Of a DNA stretch of 64,000 bases, positions 62,678 to 64,000 are shown piece after piece. Below the pieces are notes generated by a model. It was not told the origin of the DNA, made no database searches, and saw only the letters and a program-made list of their open reading frames with translations. Origin of the DNA: Mycetocola spongiae (lineage in GTDB: Bacteria > Actinomycetota > Actinomycetes > Actinomycetales > Microbacteriaceae); assembly GCF_020424085.1 (NCBI RefSeq), contig NZ_CP080203.1, positions 186,001 to 250,000 of the forward strand, in the 5' to 3' direction. Made by a program: the position numbers and the translations under genes. Within the stretch, counting starts at the first letter, position 1. Every line of letters begins with the position of its first letter.

Positions 62678-63818
62678 GGCCGTCCCCGAGCGTGCGGGTG
62701 AGAAGCCCGGTCTCCACGGTCAGGCCCGGCCCAAAGGCCATCGCGCAAACGCGCTCTCCCGCGGCCACGTCGCTATCGTGCAGGATCTCGCGCAGCACAA
62801 ACAGGATGGTGGCGCTGGACATATTGCCATAATCGCGCAGGACCGTGCGCGAGGGGATCATCTGCTCCTCGCTCAGCCCCAGCCGGTTTTGCACCCGGTC
62901 CAGGATGCTGCGCCCGCCCGGGTGCACCGCCCAGCGGCCGATATTGCCCGCGGGATCCGCGGCGAGTTCCGGCTCGGCCTCCAGTACCGGCCCGAGTGCC
63001 CCGGCGATATAGGTATCGATGATCTTGGGTACGCTCGCGGAGAGGATCATCTCGAAGCCCTCATCGCCGATGGTCCAGGCCATTTCCGTCTCGCCCACCG
63101 GGACCAGTTCGCTGCGCAGCCGGTCCAGGCGCAGCCCGGGGGACTGTGCCGTGCCCAGGTCGGTTCGGGCCGAGACGATTGCGGCCGCCGCACCATCGGC
63201 AAATACCGAGGCCGCGACGATCTGATCGGGATCGCTCGAGGAGCGCACATGGATCGAACACAGCTCCGTGCTCACGATCAGTACCACCGCGCCCGGATCG
63301 GCCTCGCAAAAGGATTGCGCTGCCCGCAGGGCGGGGAATGCCGCATAGCAGCCCATAAAGCCGATGTTATAGCGCAGGGTGCCGGGGGCCAGGCCCAGCT
63401 CGCGCACGATCTGATAATCGGGCCCCGGGGCATAAAATCCGGTGCAGGACACCGTGATCACATGGCTGATATCGGCGGCGGTCAGCCCGGAAACGGCGCC
63501 GAGTGCGCGCCGCGCGGCGGCCAGTGTAAGCTCGCGGGCCCGCTCGATATACAGCTCATTACGTTCCCGGGTACCGGGGGAGCCGAGCAGCCCCGTGTCC
63601 CGATCATAAAAGGCGCCCGTGCCCGCGGGGCCCTCGGTATTAAAGTCATCCACCACGCTGTGCCGGGTGTGGATGCCCGAGGCGTCAAATGCGGAGCCCA
63701 CGAGGCGCTGCCCGAGCCGGGTGAGCCCGGGCTGGGCGGCAAAAACGTCGCGCGTTATGTCCTGAATCAGAATATTCGGAGGTACTTCGGTCTCAATCGC
63801 TCGAATGATAACGCTCAT
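62655..63818 (-). CDS. Type III polyketide synthase (chalcone/stilbene synthase family)
   Basis: A 387-residue homodimeric synthase condensing malonyl-CoA onto a CoA starter. The catalytic triad is intact: Cys157 in GFMGCYAAFPAL, His299 in WAVHPGGRSILD and Asn332 in DYGNMSSATI. The following TILFVLREIL segment is typical. Bacterial relatives make alkylresorcinols, alkylpyrones or tetrahydroxynaphthalene; which one cannot be told. It is the first gene of the three-gene operon and divergent from a gene at the window edge. ATG 63818. Confidence 0.95.
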   Translation of the reverse strand: MSVIIRAIETEVPPNILIQDITRDVFAAQPGLTRLGQRLVGSAFDASGIHTRHSVVDDFNTEGPAGTGAFYDRDTGLLGSPGTRERNELYIERARELTLAAARRALGAVSGLTAADISHVITVSCTGFYAPGPDYQIVRELGLAPGTLRYNIGFMGCYAAFPALRAAQSFCEADPGAVVLIVSTELCSIHVRSSSDPDQIVAASVFADGAAAAIVSARTDLGTAQSPGLRLDRLRSELVPVGETEMAWTIGDEGFEMILSASVPKIIDTYIAGALGPVLEAEPELAADPAGNIGRWAVHPGGRSILDRVQNRLGLSEEQMIPSRTVLRDYGNMSSATILFVLREILHDSDVAAGERVCAMAFGPGLTVETGLLTRTLGDGRADALRA

Positions 63819-63936
63819 GATTCAACATAACCGGCGGGGCCGGGAATAACAATGATCGAGGTGCGTTCCCGATAGAGTGACCGATGGGCAAAATATCATC
63901 TCGCAACCGCCCACCACGTACCGAAGGACACGCACC

Positions 63937-64000
63937 ATGAGCACTCTCCTCCCGACCGAGGCAGCGGGGATCGGCGGCGATCGCATCGCCCTCATCGCCA
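63937..64000 (+). CDS. Start of a divergent gene, cut by window edge
   Basis: GAAGGA at 63923-63928 and ATG at 63937 open a frame of 21 codons (beginning MSTLLPTEAAGIGG) that continues beyond the window. Divergent from the type III synthase and possibly part of the same pathway. Too short to identify. Confidence 0.5.
   Translation, partial: MSTLLPTEAAGIGGDRIALIA

Overview
The window is high-GC chromosomal DNA of an actinobacterium. The conserved blocks (tig-clpP1-clpP2-clpX, valS, a T-box-led ileS-folC-DUF4233-ndk run, RNase E/G followed by rplU-rpmA-obgE-proB-proA-nadD-rsfS), the VKOR-type disulfide enzyme, the frequent GTG starts, the leaderless-looking promoters and the LAxTG-type sorting signal suggest the Micrococcales, most likely Microbacteriaceae. 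That placement is inferred from gene order and protein character, not from a database search.

Layout. 1-2275: a cut-off FUSC-like membrane protein and an M20 amidohydrolase. 2276-4348: a small lower-GC island between a tRNA-Gly remnant and an intact tRNA-Gly, carrying a secreted protein gene overlapped by a small acidic partner gene. 4579-11021: tRNA-Pro, trigger factor, two membrane proteins and the Clp protease operon. 11327-15924: a methyltransferase, a VOC protein and the valS-GNAT-small gene run. 16202-17572: a lone HEPN-type protein. 17550-22586: a four-gene oligopeptide-type ABC importer. 22728-27033: TetR, a membrane-anchored Cys-rich protein, and a second lower-GC island flanked by a diverged ~120-bp direct duplication, then a site-2-protease-like M50 gene. 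27122-33043: the ileS operon with its T-box. 33165-35782: alcohol dehydrogenase, a FrnE-like thiol oxidoreductase, a 43-codon small ORF and VKOR. 36084-47273: RNase E/G, L21/L27, ObgE, proline and NAD biosynthesis genes, RsfS and tRNA-Ala.

47325-49392: an ECF41-type sigma factor, its convergent AhpD-like partner with a candidate ECF41 promoter, and a TetR regulator. 49514-56032: a cell-wall-sorted beta-propeller/Ig protein, an SPFH protein, a siderophore-interacting flavoprotein and a CopB-like copper ATPase behind a CsoR-like operator. 56103-60766: an ethanol/acetaldehyde oxidation module (Zn alcohol dehydrogenase, GAF regulator, aldehyde dehydrogenase, DUF779) with the same GGGTTGCA direct repeat before both dehydrogenase genes. 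60717-63818: a compact type III polyketide cluster (synthase, methyltransferase, FAD monooxygenase), with a divergent gene cut by the window edge.

The most unusual parts are the two small islands. Each holds a Sec-exported protein on the minus strand whose stop codon overlaps the start of a downstream partner gene, and each has a visible insertion scar (tRNA-Gly remnant; duplicated gene junction). The first looks like a stand-alone secreted toxin/immunity pair. Other candidates for undescribed biology are the HEPN protein and the helically phased repeat of the aldehyde module.
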